DNA of 64,000 nt from Chaenocephalus aceratus (GCA_023974075.1 CM043792.1:9467456-9531455); one strand, 5' to 3'. Numbered from the stretch's first letter, positions 41,751 through 60,224 are shown. Notes: generated from the sequence alone by a model not told the origin. Numbers and translations: made by a program.

Positions 41751-42255
41751 AGGCCCTGACACACCAGGCCGAAATCGGCCGTTTTCATTAGTCGGACGAT
41801 GTTGTAGCGTGCCCTGTCGCCCAAACTCAATTTGGTGTGGTCCCGCACCGTCGGCTGTGACACGCCTTATTTGGCCTTATTTTGTGCGTCGGCCACAGGC
41901 AGTCGGACAAAGAAAATCACTCTGATTGGCTGTTCAGCTAGCGAATCAGTGCATGAGAAGCGAACGGTTGCTTGAGAACAAGCAACACTCCAATGGCTGA
42001 TAGCTCCAGTACCGCACGAAACATGTTTTCGATGGACGAGAGTGAAAATGGAACGCACACGCTATGTTTGTTTATATCACGTAGTATGTTCTTCTACCGC
42101 CACCTGCTGGTAAGGAGAGTTTATTGCCACTCACGCATGCGCAGTTCGTACGTGCTTGGCTGAAGTCTTTGCGGTGTGTTCCAGTGCGACACATGGCCAA
42201 GACGCAGGCGAACACACCGACGTTCTCTGGTGACTGCATGGTGTGTCAGGGCCCT
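41751..42255. mobile_element. Harbinger-type MITE, 505 bp, TTA target duplication
   Basis: The ends are AGGCCCTGACACACCA on the left and AGGGCCCTGACACACCA inward from the right, differing by one inserted base. The 3-bp duplication TTA flanks it at 41748-41750 and 42256-42258. A TWA target and GC-rich inverted ends fit PIF/Harbinger. Internal frames such as MADSSSTARNMFSMDE are too short to assign. Confidence 0.82.
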
Positions 42256-44578
42256 TTATAGACATTCATTGAGATGAGAGGAGCATGAACACGTTTACTT
42301 GTTTAGTTACTTCCTTTTGTTCGAGACTTATGGCACAGTTGCCATGCTTGATGCTTGACAGGCAAATATTATCAGCATAACTTGGACTTGTTGGAAGTGA
42401 TGTCATTTGACTTATAGGGACTTCCTAAACTTTGGTAGCAAGTGGATGCCAAATGCTGAAAAAAGTGAATAACCCTTTACCAGTAGTACATAATGGCCCA
42501 AAATGTAACATTATGAACACAGTTCTCTGTTGAAAAGGAAAGCTAGTTATGCTAGCTGTTAGCAGGCGGTGGCTAGCATAGGCTCTGCTGGCTGAATAAT
42601 GAAGCTAACAGCTTAACTGATGCATTCAAGCTCCATTCGGTAGGAATGAGTATTGGTTGAAGGCAAATGATCATTGTTATCATAATTTGTTTCCAATGTG
42701 TACTTGTTAAGATTTTTTACAAAGATAGAAATCGATTTTGGAAAGGGAATAATGATGTTACTGATATCGTTATTGATGGCATGACTTCTTAAGCTGTGTG
42801 TTATTTTGCCCAGGGGTCAATTTGTTTGTTTTGTTGTTGTTGAAAAGCAAGCGTGTTCATTAGTAGAGCTCATGAATCCAGAAACAGCGAATGGCTCTCT
42901 TCACATTAAGGTGAATTGATTGTATTAGTGTTAGTATTGGATTTTGTTGGATGTCATGTCCAGTGATAGTGGCTTTATAGCATGCGAGCAATACATGTAC
43001 ACCATTTTCTCTAAGTTTCAGATATCAATACGTTCTGACAGCTGAAATATTACAGAATTACCGGTATGATAATGTGAATCTCCGACTGGGCTGCATGTAA
43101 TGTGATGTGAACGCAGCATATGAACCATGTTGATTGGAAGTGGTGTCCCTTAGCGCTTAGCTTATTGACAGTGAGAACTGAAAAGAACTACACTTCACAG
43201 ATGTATTTTTGGCTATATAAATATATTTATATTGAGGATATATATATATATTTTCGATAATATACGGCGCTTTAACTAAGAATTATTTATCAGCAGGGGT
43301 TCAGTCATCGTTATGGCCGGGGCCCTTTGTACGCTGCTGAATATTTCTGTTTCTAGTTGAGGCTAAAGAGGAGCTTTGACCATCTCACACTGGGCATGGA
43401 AACAGACCACCAGTAGCTACAATCATCCTGCAGGTTATATATAATGTTCATGAAAACTACATGAGAACCCCCCCCCCCCCCCCCTACCCAACAAACACAC
43501 TCAGAATCACACTGACAGGAGCGTGCACGCATATGTGGAAGCACATAAGCACACGCACACACACACACATACTGGCTGACAATGGAGAGAGGCCAAGGCT
43601 GACATGAGGTGAGATGAAGTAGCGGTTCTCATCATCCGCTGAGCCTGGCTGTGTCTGACCTGGAGGATATGGGTAGGTCCGGGGCATGGCCTCAGGACCG
43701 GGCTGCCGGAGTGAAAGGGGGCCCCCGCCGACACTTATAAAGTCCCAGCCACAATTTACTGGGGAGGCTCAATTGTGGTGTCCAGTGGCCACAGTGCGGC
43801 CCTGCTGTCAGCACCCCTCTTATTTGCTTCATTCCCTTTGACACTGCCTCTCGATTAGGGTCATAAATTCCATGAAATCGGGTCAATAACCTATAACACT
43901 AATGTCACTCTCTTGCCATTAATTTTACAGCCTGTGTGCCACACTGTTTCTTAAACCCCTTTTTACGTGACAGCGGGGTTTATACTCCCCCGGATTGATT
44001 GAGAAGAGTATATAACAAGCTTTGAATGGAGCCTCTGCAACCGTAAAGATAAACAGGTATATATGAAAAGCGCTAATGTAAAATTGGATATGACTGGAAT
44101 GTTCTAGTGTTTGGAGATTACAACCTACACTTGGTTGGGTCACATATGCTATGCACCCAACTACTCCTGAAGGATTTGCTCAATAAACCCTGTGACTCTA
44201 GCTTATTAGAAAAGAGAATTTAACTTTCAAAATACTAGTATCAGCTTTTTAAATCTACACCATGTGTTACCTTTAAATTACAATGCAGCATGTATGGTAT
44301 AATTCCCTAATAACACTTTTTTTTGGTTGCATTTATAAAGACAGCATAACACTGGTGTGCTTTAATAGTAGCTAAGGCCATGTGAAAATTAGTTTGCTTA
44401 CAGTATATATGTCATGTCAATGTTTTTTATTTGTTTATTATGAACTACACAATACTTAATTATTCCATACAGTGATACTGTGTGTATGGCAATATAGTTT
44501 GAAAAGTAAAAGACGTGGACATTTATTTACTGTAGGCTCTGTTTTTGATTTGATTCTACAAATCGTGTACAATTTTAA
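42256..44578. other. unannotated stretch
   Basis: It contains an AT-dinucleotide patch near 43239-43251, a 17-C run at 43468-43484 and a short CA tract at 43554-43570. No gene is recognised. Confidence 0.45.
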
Positions 44579-45019
44579 AGGGACAGTGCGTCAGTTTGGC
44601 GAGCTGCAGTTGTGCATTGCAACCAATCGAATGACTCCCTTTTCACCCCTCCCATTACAGGTCCGCGATAAACAAGCTAGTAAGTGTCAAACTGGGTAAC
44701 GCCGTAGACCTTCTCCACGCTAAGGCCACACTTAATATATCACAACTTGAGGAGCAATGAAATTGAATCTCTGAAATCACAATTTTCGCACAAACACTGT
44801 GTCGGAGAACTTCGGTAGTACAAACCAACGCAAAAGATACATTCAGAGCCAGAGTTTGGTTTCTCTGCTTTGAGCTAATATGGCGGTTCAACATCTTGGA
44901 AGAGTATTATCTCCCTAGTTGTAAAGGGTTTTCTAAGGTAAGGAAAACACATCAGATGATTATGCACTAATGAAAACACATGAATAAATACTACATATAT
45001 AATTGCTGCTAGATCCCCC
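44579..45019. mobile_element. possible TTAA-flanked MITE, family 3
   Basis: A 441-bp segment between TTAA sites at 44575-44578 and 45020-45023. The ends are only weakly inverted (AGGGACAGTG against GGGGGATCTA). TTAA is common in AT-rich DNA, so this call is tentative. Confidence 0.35.
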
Positions 45020-45457
45020 TTAAGAGTATACACTGCTGCCAAAATGACAATTTTAATCCATAGCTTTCAATCTCAAGCAGTTATATTCAAAACAACCACT
45101 CCATCCTAATGCCTGCACATTTTTGGTTCTGAATTTTAAACAGTGCAACGTGACGATTCAATTTGAGTAACGGAGTATAAAATAGTGGAAAGCGCACAAA
45201 TTACATTTGCTGCCGTGAGAGAGGGCAGAAGTGGTTTTCTTATCATGCGTGGCAGGTTGCCAGTGGATATGTTGCTGCTGTTCCTGCAGGGGCTTCTCCT
45301 CCAATCTTTTCCTTATGTGAGAGCTGACACTTCAGGGCATATCTATGGCACAGGCGTGTTAGCGATGCACACGCCTTCTGCTGCAACACTGCAACACTGC
45401 CATGAGAGACTTCTGGAGTTACTGGCAGCGCAAACAGGCCGACCGCAAAAAAGTTAA
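45020..45457. other. unannotated stretch with a 90-codon frame
   Basis: The frame at 45185-45457 includes a hydrophobic run (LLLFLQGLLLQSF) but no recognised domain, and it ends at the edge of the next transposon. It is not accepted as a gene. Confidence 0.4.
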
Positions 45458-46251
45458 AGGTCCCATGTCATGGCCATTTCCACTGATCATAATTCCATTG
45501 TTGAGGTCTACTAGAATAGATTTATACTGTGCAATTTTCCAAACTCACATTGGTTTCGCATACAGCATCTCTGTAAAGTATGTGTATTCAGCAGTATTCA
45601 CTAAACGGCTCGTTGCAGCTCTTGCCCCCCCCTCCCTGTGAGCCCAGTGTGCTCCGATTGGTCGGGACCAGTCGGGATGTTGTGAATCGTGCTGAGCTCC
45701 GTGGAGGTGTGATTTCCTTGTTTAGCGATACACAGCGAAACACAGCCAAACTCACCCTGAGCACACACAAAGTCACAGCCGAAGTAAAAACAATAAGTGT
45801 GGCTTGATATTGAGTAAGAAAAAGGTTGATAAACGCTGTGAGAATGGGTCTGCAGAGAGAATTTCGCCGCGATCCCAACTGTCTGTTATCAGCCTGCAGC
45901 CAGGGAGGAGAAATCAGCAGAGCTGCATACACTGAGTGAGTGAGGAAGTCCGTGGATTGGCAATTTGGACCAATCAGCGGGGGCTTAACGTAACGGCTCC
46001 GCGGACGTAACGGCTCCACGGGAGTGGTCCATTTCGTTCCGGGGACGACATGACATCATGATGTCCCCGGAAGAATCAAAGGACAATGACGTATCTCCAA
46101 CGAGGCGTTTTTGGGGAGGTAGTGTGTTAGAGTTTTACTCCCTACATGGTGTACTTTGAGGGTTTTGACTCTGCACACCGTTTACATGCATAAAAACCTT
46201 CATAACACACAAGGGGACGGGTAATAACCGGAAAAGCATGACACGTCACCT
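45458..46251. mobile_element. TTAA-flanked MITE, family 4, 794 bp
   Basis: TTAA sites lie at 45454-45457 and 46252-46255. The ends are AGGTCCCATGTCATGG on the left and AGGTGACGTGTCATGC inward from the right. A 17-bp unit, ACGTAACGGCTCCGCGG, occurs twice in tandem at about 45988-46021. No transposase is encoded. It is probably a Kolobok- or piggyBac-related non-autonomous element. Confidence 0.7.
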
Positions 46252-46255
46252 TTAA

Positions 46256-51450
<5,195 letters not shown>

Positions 51451-51509
<59 letters not shown>
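51451..51509. repeat. (GT)29 microsatellite
   Basis: A pure GT array of about 59 bp. Confidence 0.97.
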
Positions 51510-51510
<1 letters not shown>

Positions 51511-52777
51511 TCAACTCTACTGGCTGCAGGGTGATTTAGTGGTGAAACTGCAGGTGGAGGAAGTGGAGCTCACACACCAACAGGCCATAAGACTCTCTGG
51601 AGAAGCATCGATACCCAGGAGGCATCACAGGAAAAGCCGGAGTTCGAGTGAGGCCTCGAAAAAACATGCTGGATCCCTTTCTCTCAGTGATGACATCATT
51701 TGGAAACAATATCCCTTCCTGTCCATTCCACTCCACTTGGAAACAAAAATAAAAACTTTTTCTAGTGGTTCAATTGAGAGCTCATTACCCACTGAGAGTA
51801 ACTTTGGCCCCAAAACATCCTCTCTGTCTCCAGAAACCTGAGCTCAGAATCAATACCGAGGGCTGCTTCAGTCACAGCATGCTTAACATGCTTTTGTTAT
51901 TCATGTTTTGCTCTTATTACCAAATAAAAAAAGTCCTTTCTTAGGATTCAGATAACTTCCCCCCCCCAAAGAAGATGCTCTCTCCGCAGACATGTGAGCT
52001 CACGATCAATAGCTCCACACACAGTCTGCAGGAGGGACTCGTCTCTAACTGCACTCACAGTGGCAAAGCTGGACATATGTGGCGCATTGGAGCATCATTT
52101 ACTTTACTTTGAAGAACACAAGTTGGCAAAACAGTGGAGGATTAAAATGATGTGCTGTGTGCCTGAGTGAGAAGTACATGTAGTGTAGACGCTAAGGCAG
52201 CGAGCGCTGGGGCGGGTTCTGTTGTGGTGAGAATACAAACCGCCGTGGAGACAAAACCAATCTGACTAATCACACATGATCTCAAACAGAATGAATCAGC
52301 AGCGCTGGTTAACAATCTGTAATCGTCCTCATTCTGCAGCCTCAGTGCAGCCGACATGATGAAGAGACAACGAGAGAGGGAGAGGGGAGTTCTGTCTGAC
52401 TTGGATACGACGGCAACAACACCACAAAGCACATTTTCACAACACTAAGAATTTAAAATGTGTCCCCAAAAGACCTTTCAATTTATTTGGAGTTAAATGG
52501 CAAACATGCTCCATATTTAGAAGTGGAATACTTGTATACGTGTGGGTGATAATCGCACTCTGACATCCTCTGTGCATCTGAAGGCTGAATACATGCGACA
52601 CGTACACGCAGGCCTCTATAGCATCTGGCTGCAGCGCAACAACACACATGGACAACCATCAGCTCTGTGCACACACACACACACACACTTCGCCACACAC
52701 ACACCACACAACATTTTTAAAACCACTAACCCAGCAGCGTGAGCGCTAAATGCATCCTCACTTTATCCGGTACTCAC
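51510..52777. other. unannotated stretch below a candidate first exon
   Basis: It would be intron of the candidate minus-strand gene. A 19-bp AC tract lies at 52670-52688. No further exon is seen. Confidence 0.4.
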
Positions 52778-52795
52778 CCAAAAGTACATCATCAT
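52778..52795 (-). CDS. candidate first coding exon (6 codons, MMMYFW) of an unidentified gene
   Basis: On the minus strand, the leader ends TTCTGCCATGATGATGTACT and continues TTTGG|GTGAGTACC. The first ATG has CTGCC before it, and a strong donor (TGG|GTGAGT) follows after six codons, leaving phase 0. The long GC-rich and purine-rich sequence above it looks like a 5' untranslated exon and promoter. Six residues cannot identify a protein. The same-phase exons at 18.8 and 61.7 kb on the same strand suggest one gene with several starts, but this is inference. The call would fail if no transcript starts near 53.3 kb. Confidence 0.35.
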
Positions 52796-52869
52796 GGCAG
52801 AAGCAGGACAGGTGTGGGCAGGCTGGGGCGGAGGAGAGGAGCGAGGGCCGAGCGCCGGGGCCAGTCCAA

Positions 52870-52921
52870 CCAGGAGTGTGTGCCAGGAGTGTGTGCCAGG
52901 AGTGTGTGTCAGGAGTGTGTG
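52870..52921. repeat. 13-bp tandem repeat, 4 copies
   Basis: Four copies of YCAGGAGTGTGTG stand in direct tandem: three begin with C and the fourth with T. A partial fifth copy (TCAGGAGG) follows. It sits in the putative leader of the exon at 52778-52795. Confidence 0.95.
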
Positions 52922-53017
52922 TCAGGAGGAGTCAGAGCGCTTGGATTGAGCTTTACTGCACCCTGATCCACTGAGCAGCCTCCCTCTCAACTGTTCAAAA
53001 TAACCTGACTTGATGTC

Positions 53018-53051
53018 TCCTCTCCTTCTTCTTCTTCTTTCTTCTTCTTTC
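53018..53051. repeat. (CTT)n tract
   Basis: An imperfect CTT/TTC array, part of a longer pyrimidine-rich region that reaches about 53320. Confidence 0.85.
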
Positions 53052-53515
53052 AAGCAGATTGATCTTCGGTTAATTCTTCAAAAAGAAGTCCCCTTCTTTC
53101 CTCTTCTTCTTTTTATTTTTCTTCTTCTCAGCCAACACAGGAAAAAAAGAGAGGAGGTAAAAAAGCAGTGAGGAAAAGGAAAAGGAAAGAGAGAGCCGGG
53201 GAGGTGTTGTAACCTCTTTTTTCTTTTGACACTCTTCCACTCCACACCACTCACTTGGAGACTCTCCCTCTGTCTCTCTGCTCTCTCTCACTCTCTCTCT
53301 CTCTCCCCCCCTGTGCCGTCTCTTATTGGTGAATGTGAAATCAGTCGGTACGGCGCCGAGGCTCAACTAGAGCAGCAGCAGCCTGCGCTTTGACAGCTGC
53401 CTCCAGCGTTCCTCCACCGGAGCCGTGTTGCTCTGCATAGAGGAGTGCGGCGAACAAAACTGGGATCCTGCAGACTGGTACTGTAACATTTCACTGTCCT
53501 GGGGAGGGAGGGGAA

Positions 53516-53537
53516 GGGGGGGGGGGGGGGGGGGGGG
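53516..53537 (+). repeat. 22-G homopolymer
   Basis: An uninterrupted run of 22 G with further G-rich blocks on both sides. It is the longest mononucleotide G run in the window and likely to be unstable in length. Confidence 0.95.
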
Positions 53538-56007
53538 CGCAGGAAGCTGGGAGTCTTGGTGGAGAGCTCTGCGGGAAGGGTGGGGGGGAAGTGTGTTGAT
53601 GATGATGCCGGTGATACCAACAGATTGCTCCTCGCTGTCTGTGACTGAGATGTTTAACTGAAGTTGTGGCAGTTGCAGTTCATTGAACAGGAGAAGGCAA
53701 TAATGAAGGGTGAACACAAACAAAAACACGGAGACATTGTAAAAGTGTGCCACAGGCAATTGGGAGAAACAGCCTATTGTCTACTTGTTTTCAAATGCTC
53801 AGCTTTACGTGCTGCATTTTTCTTCCACCATTGTTTTATACCACATTAAGTATATTATGTCAACAGATATAATATGAAGTTCAAACAAAAACTTAATATT
53901 TTTGCTTTCAATAAACCTACAATTCGTTGACATAATACATTTAATTAAAGTCAACGTTTCAGTTTTTTCCAGTTCCATATATGTTTCGTATCAGAGCAGA
54001 GGCCAGATGAAGTCAGTGTGAAACACCTTGGTGTGCCAGGCTATATTACATTACATGCTTTAGTGTGTTTTCCATCTGGCGGCTGTAAAAGGGGGAGGGG
54101 AAACCAGGCATGGGGAGGAGGGAAGAGGGGGGGGGCTTGGCTATCTTCTAGACAGCAGTTACAATGAGCCTGCCTCAGCAATTTTCAAAACATATCATCA
54201 ATACACGACTGGGAGCTCGCGCTTTTAAATATTAACCCTGTGGCTCCGGGGCGGGCTGCTTCCAGTGGTTTTTGCGGCAACCTCTAGTGCCGGATTACGC
54301 AATAAAAAGACGTCCTGGGGGATGAGCTAATTTGCTGTAGGATCCGAAAGAACATTTGCCAGCTATAGAGAACATTGTCGTAATGAACAGAGCAGATATA
54401 TGCAGGTTATGTTACCCATCAGTAATTGCCACATAAGGAGGTTGAGTTAAATTTGCAGCTGGCTTTGAGCGGAATTTATACACGAGGGGCCTCACTCATA
54501 CGGCGTAACTGTCATGTTGAATTTATCACCCATTTTATCTTTTCCACCGCCTTGGTGAAGTATGAAAGGCATCTGAAGAATTGCAATTAGTAATTTTTGT
54601 AAATATTGTGGTGTTTTAGAAGAATTGGTTTATTTTTGAAGTGCGCTTCTGATAAATCAACACAAGCTTCATATAAATCTCAGGCCTTCTCACTCAATCA
54701 CATCACAATCCAGCCTCCCTATTACTCTGAGCACACACGCACACACACTTTCTTATTTGTGGCATTACCATGCACATACAAGTCCCCCATATCTTTCTAC
54801 ACGTCCACCAGAACCCAATGGATTTACATTAGCAATCACAGAGTGGGGTAACTGCCCCACTCCTACATCAATCTCTGATGGGAAATAAAAATGAAATGCA
54901 CTTCTCAGGCAACTCGGATTAAGGATCACGCTTTTTATCAAATACTGAAGTCTATTTCAAGTCCTGCTCATAAATAACTGAAGGGGAGAGAGGGAGGGAA
55001 ATAAGAAAAGTGTGGAGGCGATAGAGAGAGACCTGAGGGGAAGGGTCGGGGTGGAGTGGATGTAGACAGAGAGCATCATGGTTAGAAGCTGAGGGCACTT
55101 GGGGTTGGAGGGATTAGGGGGGAAACGGGAGGAAATAACAATCTGAGGGCATTTTAGCATCATATAATCCCCACTTCTCCTTTTCTAGAAATCTCCTTCA
55201 ATTACAGATGGAAAATGGAATTCGGGTTAAGATGGCGTTGCTCGGGGTGCAGACCTCGCCTGCTTCCTGTCTCCCCCTGCTTTTTTCTCACATGCTACCA
55301 AGGATGCGAGTGCACGGCTTTCCCTACCATTTAGATTTCCCACCATAGTCTAGACAATCCCAGGAGACTCCGCCATCCATTATAAAAGATGGAGCTTTCA
55401 AAGAGTGGAGGAAGTGGAGGGCCTCACACAGAGCGTGTTCTGCCTAAAATGTCCGTCTGTCTCCCGCCCCGGCTCGAAGATCCGTCTTAATATTTCATGA
55501 TGATCTCACCGTCACAGAGCATCTTCTGTCAGTCTACACTCACATCGCTGTCATCAGAAAGACAATGAACCCCGCTCTCGATACAAATCCCAGTGGACTT
55601 CCCTGCTATAGTTATCTCCACCTGTTCAACACACAGCCAAGTCTCAGCTGGTGTGAGTCCATCCTGAGTCTCACAGGTTATTTCCTCTAATCACACACTT
55701 CCCTTTATGGAGTGACCTGTTTTACTACTCGCTGACATGGATCCTCAGCTGCGCTCCTTTTATCTGCCTTCATCAGCTCCACAGGTAGCTATTGACATTT
55801 CTATACTAAAACGCAGCACATCATGAAAGGAGGCTGCGCGCAGTGATACTGGTTCGCAATACTGCACTGCAGAATGTAATGCTCCGTAAGATCACAGCAC
55901 GTTAAGAATGTGTGTGGTGATGGAGTTTCACATGTTGCATTTCAATTGAATGTTGTATTGCGGTGACAAAAGTTGGACTAGTTAGGCTGTAAAGCTCACT
56001 CTGTATA
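53538..56007. other. long unannotated stretch, apparently single-copy
   Basis: No gene or transposon is recognised. The part at about 54270-54560 has balanced composition and several TAAT/ATTA sites and may be regulatory. Confidence 0.45.
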
Positions 56008-56105
56008 ATTGGCACCCAATATAGGGGGGCTCGGTCTCTGTGGGGTGGACCCAGGTTCGAATCCCGCCTAGAACCATTTAACGCCTTTCGTCCCTCCTGT
56101 CACAA
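56008..56105 (+). repeat. tRNA-derived SINE remnant
   Basis: A clear B-box, GGTTCGAATCC at 56054-56064, lies in the context GGACCCAGGTTCGAATCCCG, followed by TTTCGTCCCTCCTGTC, like the body of fish SINEs. The A-box side is decayed. No foldable tRNA remains. Confidence 0.6.
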
Positions 56106-56964
56106 CGTTTCAAAAACCGTCACTTCACTGGTGGCCTGTAAAAAAAAAAACTAGTTGCCACAGCTGGATACTAAATGGTCCTTTGAGCCAGAATATTTAA
56201 ATATATATGGAGGTTTTTAACTTCAAAAACTCTAATATGATTTACACTGATGGATTTAATGAACATGCATATGCAGTTTAACATATACTGTGTAAAAGGA
56301 AATTCTACCAGGTAGTCATTATTAAAATAAGATGTATACAGTATATATCTAAAAGGTGTAAAAGTTTTCAGCACCGCATTTCTTTTTGAAGAATGTATTC
56401 TTATTGAGTAACGAGGAGGCCATCAGCTCGCTATCGGTCATAACTCTGCTCTCACCGAGCTAGCTGCCAGCGATCAGGACTGAAGCATTGCTACCTTAAA
56501 CAGTGGTACAGATTCATTCAACACTGTGACAAAGTGGAGCTTACATTAAGCAGGGTGGCTGGTGACTGACATGTTTTCCCTTTGAGGCTAACCATAGCTC
56601 GACAACCCCTGATTTGCTTGCTGCTGCTGAGATGACTGCAAATGTGTAAAGTCGCCTCGCCTGCTGGTGATATCAACTCCAGCTCACAGGGGTCCATGTT
56701 CCGGCACAGGGAGGACACTCAGTGCTCCACAGCATGAGACTGTTCCTGCCTCCTGTGGAATTTGGCCTGCTCTCAGTGGAACTGAAACTTTCCTGCTGCC
56801 ACACACGTTATACATTTGTTTTTCTATTTCATAAAAAAGTAAATGGCCTATGAATTCATGTGATCTGCATAATTTAAGCTCAAATTAGCTATTTCAAAGG
56901 ACAGCCTAGCAGAAATTGCTTTACTTTGACTTAAAAATATCCTCTTATGCGTTACGTTTTTTTT
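56106..56964. other. unannotated AT-rich stretch
   Basis: No gene or repeat is recognised. Confidence 0.45.
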
Positions 56965-57377
56965 AATTGCCTTTAGTGTGTTATATAGGCATTGTGCATT
57001 TCAATGGTCTGCCAAGGCTAAAATCCCTGTGTTCCCTGCAGAGGGAGTTTCTCTCCCACACACTCCCACCCCCCCTGCCTGAAGCGCCTACATTGGACTA
57101 TTTTGTTTACTTCAGTAACACCCGCACTTCTATTGGCTAGCACTCCAACACATTGTACGAGATAGGTTAAGGGGAGGGACATCTCAAAGCAGAGGATACA
57201 TCACAACAGAGCAGGCCAGCTAACCAATCAGAGTAGACTGTGCTCTGGTTTCAAACACAGGGTGAAAAAAAGGCAGGCAGTATGATAAAAATAATGAGCT
57301 TTTTCAACATTAAAGCATGTACACATGTCACAGTAGATACAAATATGAAACCTGAAAATTAGCATGATAGGGCCCCT
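56965..57377. mobile_element. TTAA MITE, family 1 (copy D, left end lost)
   Basis: The right end is GCATGATAGGGCCCC before TTAA at 57378-57381. The inside matches copy E: AATGGTCTGCCAAGGCTAAA, ACCAATCAGAGTAGACTG, CACATGTCACAGTAGA. The left inverted end is missing, so that boundary is approximate. Confidence 0.72.
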
Positions 57378-57381
57378 TTAA

Positions 57382-59787
57382 TATCAACACATTATGCCAG
57401 TGTGGCCTGCACTTCTCCGGCCTAAAAGACAATCTTGCACAGGATAAGCAGGTGTCCATTTGAGGTGAATAGGCACAAACTGTGAGATATCTACACCAAT
57501 GGCTTGAGAACCACCTTTGCCAATTATTTGTTTTTCCAGACGGCTTTATAAGCGACATGGAACATGTATCAGGAATACAGTATCTTGTAGAAATATAGAA
57601 TATTGGAATGAACCTAACAATCTGCATAATGTCTTCCCTTAAGACCTAAACTGCACTTTTTTTTGTAATTACATTTGAATTTAGCTCATGTGTGGGCTAC
57701 AACAACAACCGATAAATTGCGTTGCGTCATCAAGACATCCCGACAGCCAATAAAAAAAGAGAAAACAACAAGAAGACACCATGCTTTCACATATCTCTTT
57801 AACTCAGGCATTCTGACATGGAGAGCCTGCATATTTAGGCTTGAACACAGTAATGGTTTGTTTCGTAGCCCTGGAAGACATCATTAAACATCATTTGTAA
57901 GCATACATTACACGATACGCAGCAAATCGCCCATCTGGTGATTTTGGAGCTCACTGTCTGGAAAACAATAAATCTATTGTATGGCTCCACGTAAAGAATC
58001 CCACTAAAGTAACGCCTCTGTGTAGACATACGTGGAGTGTATTACACATAGCAATGCGTGCAGACTGTATGTAGTGTTAATAATGCAGTGTTTACACCTT
58101 GGCATGGAGCAGGCAGCACCGGCCCAGGGCTGTGCAGTAATTAGGGGCGCAGTGTTGGGGGTGTGAAGCTGGCTGCGTGTTGTGCTGATACCACTGCGGG
58201 CGGACCTGGTGTGCTACACAAGGCCACACCCCGAGTCCCAGCAGGAAGTCACACCTTTCACAACGACAGGCGCTGCTCCTGCCTGTGAGCTCTGCGGGTA
58301 CTCAGCGGACACCCAGGATGTTAACATGGGGACAGCAGTCTTTAGCACCACAGGAGCCAGGTGTGTGGTCTGCTCACACATTCATATTAACCATTTGTAG
58401 TGGATGGGGCAGGGCAACTATTAGCGCAAGCATACACATGTGTGTTATACCTGTAGGTGTCTTGTATTCTCGGTCATGGCTTCATTGTATGGATAATACC
58501 ATGGTTGTGTTATGTTTCTTTTTCATTTCACTACATTCTATAATTACTTTTGCCCTTGCATATATTTGTTGTCCTCCCCAATTGTCAACATTTGTATTCA
58601 ATATAAAACATATATGAATAACTTTTCATTCAGGAAAAGAAAGGGCATAACGGTGAGACCTGAGGTGGTAAGTATTTGGAAATCATATCTTAAACATTCA
58701 ATGACATGGACTTGTGGTGAATGTCATATGGGAAAAAGAAGGAACATGTTTGACAATGTTGTAACTTGAATTGAGGCACCATTTGTGTAAAAAGTGACAC
58801 GAGAAGATCACAGCAGGAGAGCCAGAGATTGACCTTTAGTCCCCAATTCATCCTACATATCCCATGATGCAATACAGTAATGCCTTTTGAGAGATCTTTC
58901 CCGCCTTGTATATGCCACACAACACATTATACAACAGTAAACCAACACTGATTTGAAATAGTGCGTACTGCTGATTTACATCGTACCGATTCCTGAGACC
59001 CTGGAGACCCCTTTCAACGATGAACATATCAGTTTAATTATATGTTTCTTCCTCCACACTCGATGTGACTGATAAGAACAGAAAAACAGCAACACTTTCT
59101 GTTTAATTGAAAGCCAGATCTCTGTCAGCTGTCACGTTTCTCATTTGTTGCATCCTTCAAAGACTTGTTTACTGGCTACGACACATGTCAGTGAATGCAT
59201 GCTTGAGTATTTCTTTGAATTCATTAGTGCATATATATAAAGATACACACATATACCTAGTACAGATAGTAGGGAGAGATTCAGTAGCAGCACATGCATC
59301 TTAACAGCCTCTTGCATCTCCATTTGACATTAATTGATAATCAAACAAGCCTTCACATTAGACATTTATGAGATCAGCTGAATTATCTATTTAATGTAAC
59401 CCAATTATATGCAACCCTTGTGCACCAATCAACAGTAATTCCCGACTCATAAATGACAGCTCCAGCGACATATTTAATCAATAATAAACATTGATGAAAA
59501 CTTGCGACCCGCTTAGAAGGAGGGTAATTAACGGGAAGAAAAAGTGCTGTGCTGAATTTATTTTTTCTTTAGGAAAATGTGCTCTGTGATCCTCGTGGTT
59601 TTATGACTCGCACAATAATCTCTTCTCTCGCATCGCAGCACCAGTGAGTGTAGAGCAAACATTCCATTTCCCTTTCGACAATTAGTGATAGACGTTTATC
59701 ATTAATCCTTAAGACGGGCTTTCACAGCTGCTAAGTACAACATTTTTACTTGTTTTAAGTTGTTGCCATGAAGCTACATTTCATTAA
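57382..59787. other. unannotated AT-rich stretch
   Basis: No gene or transposon is recognised in about 2.4 kb. Confidence 0.45.
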
Positions 59788-60224
59788 AGAGGCCTCATTC
59801 TGCTTTTTGGGATTTCCCCTTTACTGTAGTGTGTTAGGTTTGTGTGCATGTAAATGGTCTGCAAAGGCTAAAATCCCCAAAGTTTTTCTCCAAAACACTT
59901 CCCCCCCTTGCCTGAAACATCTTCATTAGGCGCATTCACACCGAGTACGTTTACCCGTACTTCCGGTTTAGTTCCGATAGTGCCTGGAATTTTGCGTTCA
60001 CACCAAAAAGAGTACTTAGTTCCGAGAACTTTTACCCCCATTTTTAGTGCCTGCTAGAGAGGTGGTACTATCCTGGGGAGAAAAAAGTACCAATTTCAAT
60101 TGGCTGGGCGAATTGCAAACCACGCCCCGTAAATCTCTGAAAAGTTATGTGAAACCGCCATTGTATTTGCTGGCATTAGCATTATTAGCATTAGCCCCAC
60201 GCACCAACGGAGAGAGAATAACTT

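Larger units (their letters stand above)
52796..53460 (-). promoter_or_regulatory. candidate 5' untranslated exon and promoter
   Basis: Three features point to a promoter. A CpG-bearing patch lies at 53345-53465 (GGTACGGCGCCGAGGCTCAA). Below it on the minus strand is a long purine tract, GAGAGAGAG with CAAGTGAGTGG and (AAG)n at 53018-53060. GCGCTCGGCCC lies at about 52847-52857. The minus-strand leader contains four 13-bp direct repeats. No TATA box is obvious. The start site is unknown. Confidence 0.35.

Noticed and set aside
45185..45457. 90-codon plus-strand frame with a hydrophobic run
   Set aside because: No domain, no splice sites, and it ends at a transposon edge.
52778..52795. Resemblance of MMMYFW to the MMYF start of a nuclear receptor ROR-alpha isoform
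   Set aside because: Only four residues agree, the sequence after them differs, and no receptor exon is seen in the window.
53367..53759. 130-codon minus-strand frame with a proline run ending in SKRRLLLL
   Set aside because: The proline run is a translated homopolymer tract. The right part could be a terminal exon after TCCCCAG, but it sits in the promoter-like region and has no recognised family.
56054..56064. Intact tRNA gene at the B-box
   Set aside because: No cloverleaf can be formed; the A-box side and acceptor stem are not recognisable, so it is a SINE remnant.
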